From contig NZ_VZQQ01000001.1 in assembly GCF_014397785.1 (NCBI RefSeq), positions 450,145-514,144 of the forward strand: a DNA stretch of 64,000 nt, given 5' to 3'. The notes below the pieces were generated by a model that saw only the letters and a program-made list of their open reading frames with translations, made no database searches and was not told where the DNA came from. The stretch is from Paraburkholderia podalyriae. GTDB taxonomy: Bacteria; Pseudomonadota; Gammaproteobacteria; Burkholderiales; Burkholderiaceae. A program made the position numbers and the translations under genes. Of the stretch, positions 63,874 through 64,000 are shown piece after piece (position 1 is the first letter of the stretch; each line of letters starts with the position of its first letter).

Positions 63874-64000
63874 TCTCTGCTGCAGATGCAGCGACGCAAA
63901 CGAAGCGGTGCCGGTGGTTGTGGTGCAGGTGCTGCGGGTTGGGCGGAACGATCTTTAAAAACTAACAGCCGATAAGTGTGGGCGCTTGATGCGCGGTGCG
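63874..64000 (+). other. 5' leader of an rRNA operon (16S gene begins beyond the window)
   Basis: GATCTTTAAAA at 63950-63960 is a boxA-like antitermination element. The AACTAACAGCCGATAAGTG that follows and the GGGCGCTTGATGCG ending closely resemble the leader just before 16S rRNA in Burkholderia. No part of the mature 16S start is recognised inside the window. Confidence 0.8.

Overview
The window is GC-rich chromosomal DNA from a Burkholderiaceae member, most likely Paraburkholderia or a close relative. The reasons are strong codon bias toward G/C in third positions, an ahcY gene preceded by an S-adenosylhomocysteine riboswitch, a paaABCDE operon beside a TetR regulator, a fused MaeB malic enzyme, type-2 ArgC, and an rRNA-operon leader at the right edge. 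It reads as core chromosome: no integrase, IS element, phage gene, tRNA or CRISPR array was seen. Two decayed genes are present, an EamA permease stub and a frameshifted MFS stub.

Layout. 1-4.0 kb: a partial LysR regulator, then the methyl-cycle operon ahcY - small membrane protein - metF behind a SAH riboswitch. 4.1-11.8 kb: a dipeptide/oligopeptide ABC importer with two tandem paralogous binding proteins (dppA-like), then dppBCDF and an overlapping TraB/GumN gene. 13-16.3 kb: 5-oxoprolinase genes pxpBCA divergent from a winged-helix regulator. 16.3-24 kb: folate cyclo-ligase, lytic transglycosylase, a GST, cca, midA and a pteridine-reductase-like SDR. 24.2-29 kb: folB, ttcA, glmU and glmS. 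29-34.7 kb: rhomboid protease, a secreted phosphoesterase with a di-heme peroxidase, a lytic transglycosylase and a DUF2242-like lipoprotein. 34.7-36 kb: a gene-poor AT-enriched stretch with two exact DnaA-box sequences and a coupled pair of small unknown genes. 36-45 kb: regulators, transporters, argC, pyrE, and a candidate ~60-nt C-rich small RNA near 40.46 kb.

45.5-60.6 kb: maeB, a fused 2-oxoacid (indolepyruvate-type) ferredoxin oxidoreductase, hppD with a divergent Lrp regulator, and the phenylacetyl-CoA epoxidase operon paaABCDE with its TetR regulator. Together these suggest a neighbourhood for aromatic amino-acid breakdown: arylpyruvates are decarboxylated to aryl-acetyl-CoA, phenylacetyl-CoA is epoxidised, and HppD handles 4-hydroxyphenylpyruvate. 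A perfect 16-bp palindrome lies between the -35 and -10 of the predicted paaA promoter. 60.8-63.8 kb: an FAD oxidoreductase and an SGNH hydrolase. The last 160 bases hold a strong promoter and a boxA-like leader of an rRNA operon whose 16S gene should begin just outside the window.

The items most worth following up are the candidate sRNA with two UGUCUCC copies and its dyad-flanked promoter, the DnaA-box region with the coupled small ORFs, and the ubiquitin-like/Mut7-C fusion next to a small possible ribbon-helix-helix protein. All functional assignments rest on reading the translated sequence and recalling family motifs; no database search was run.
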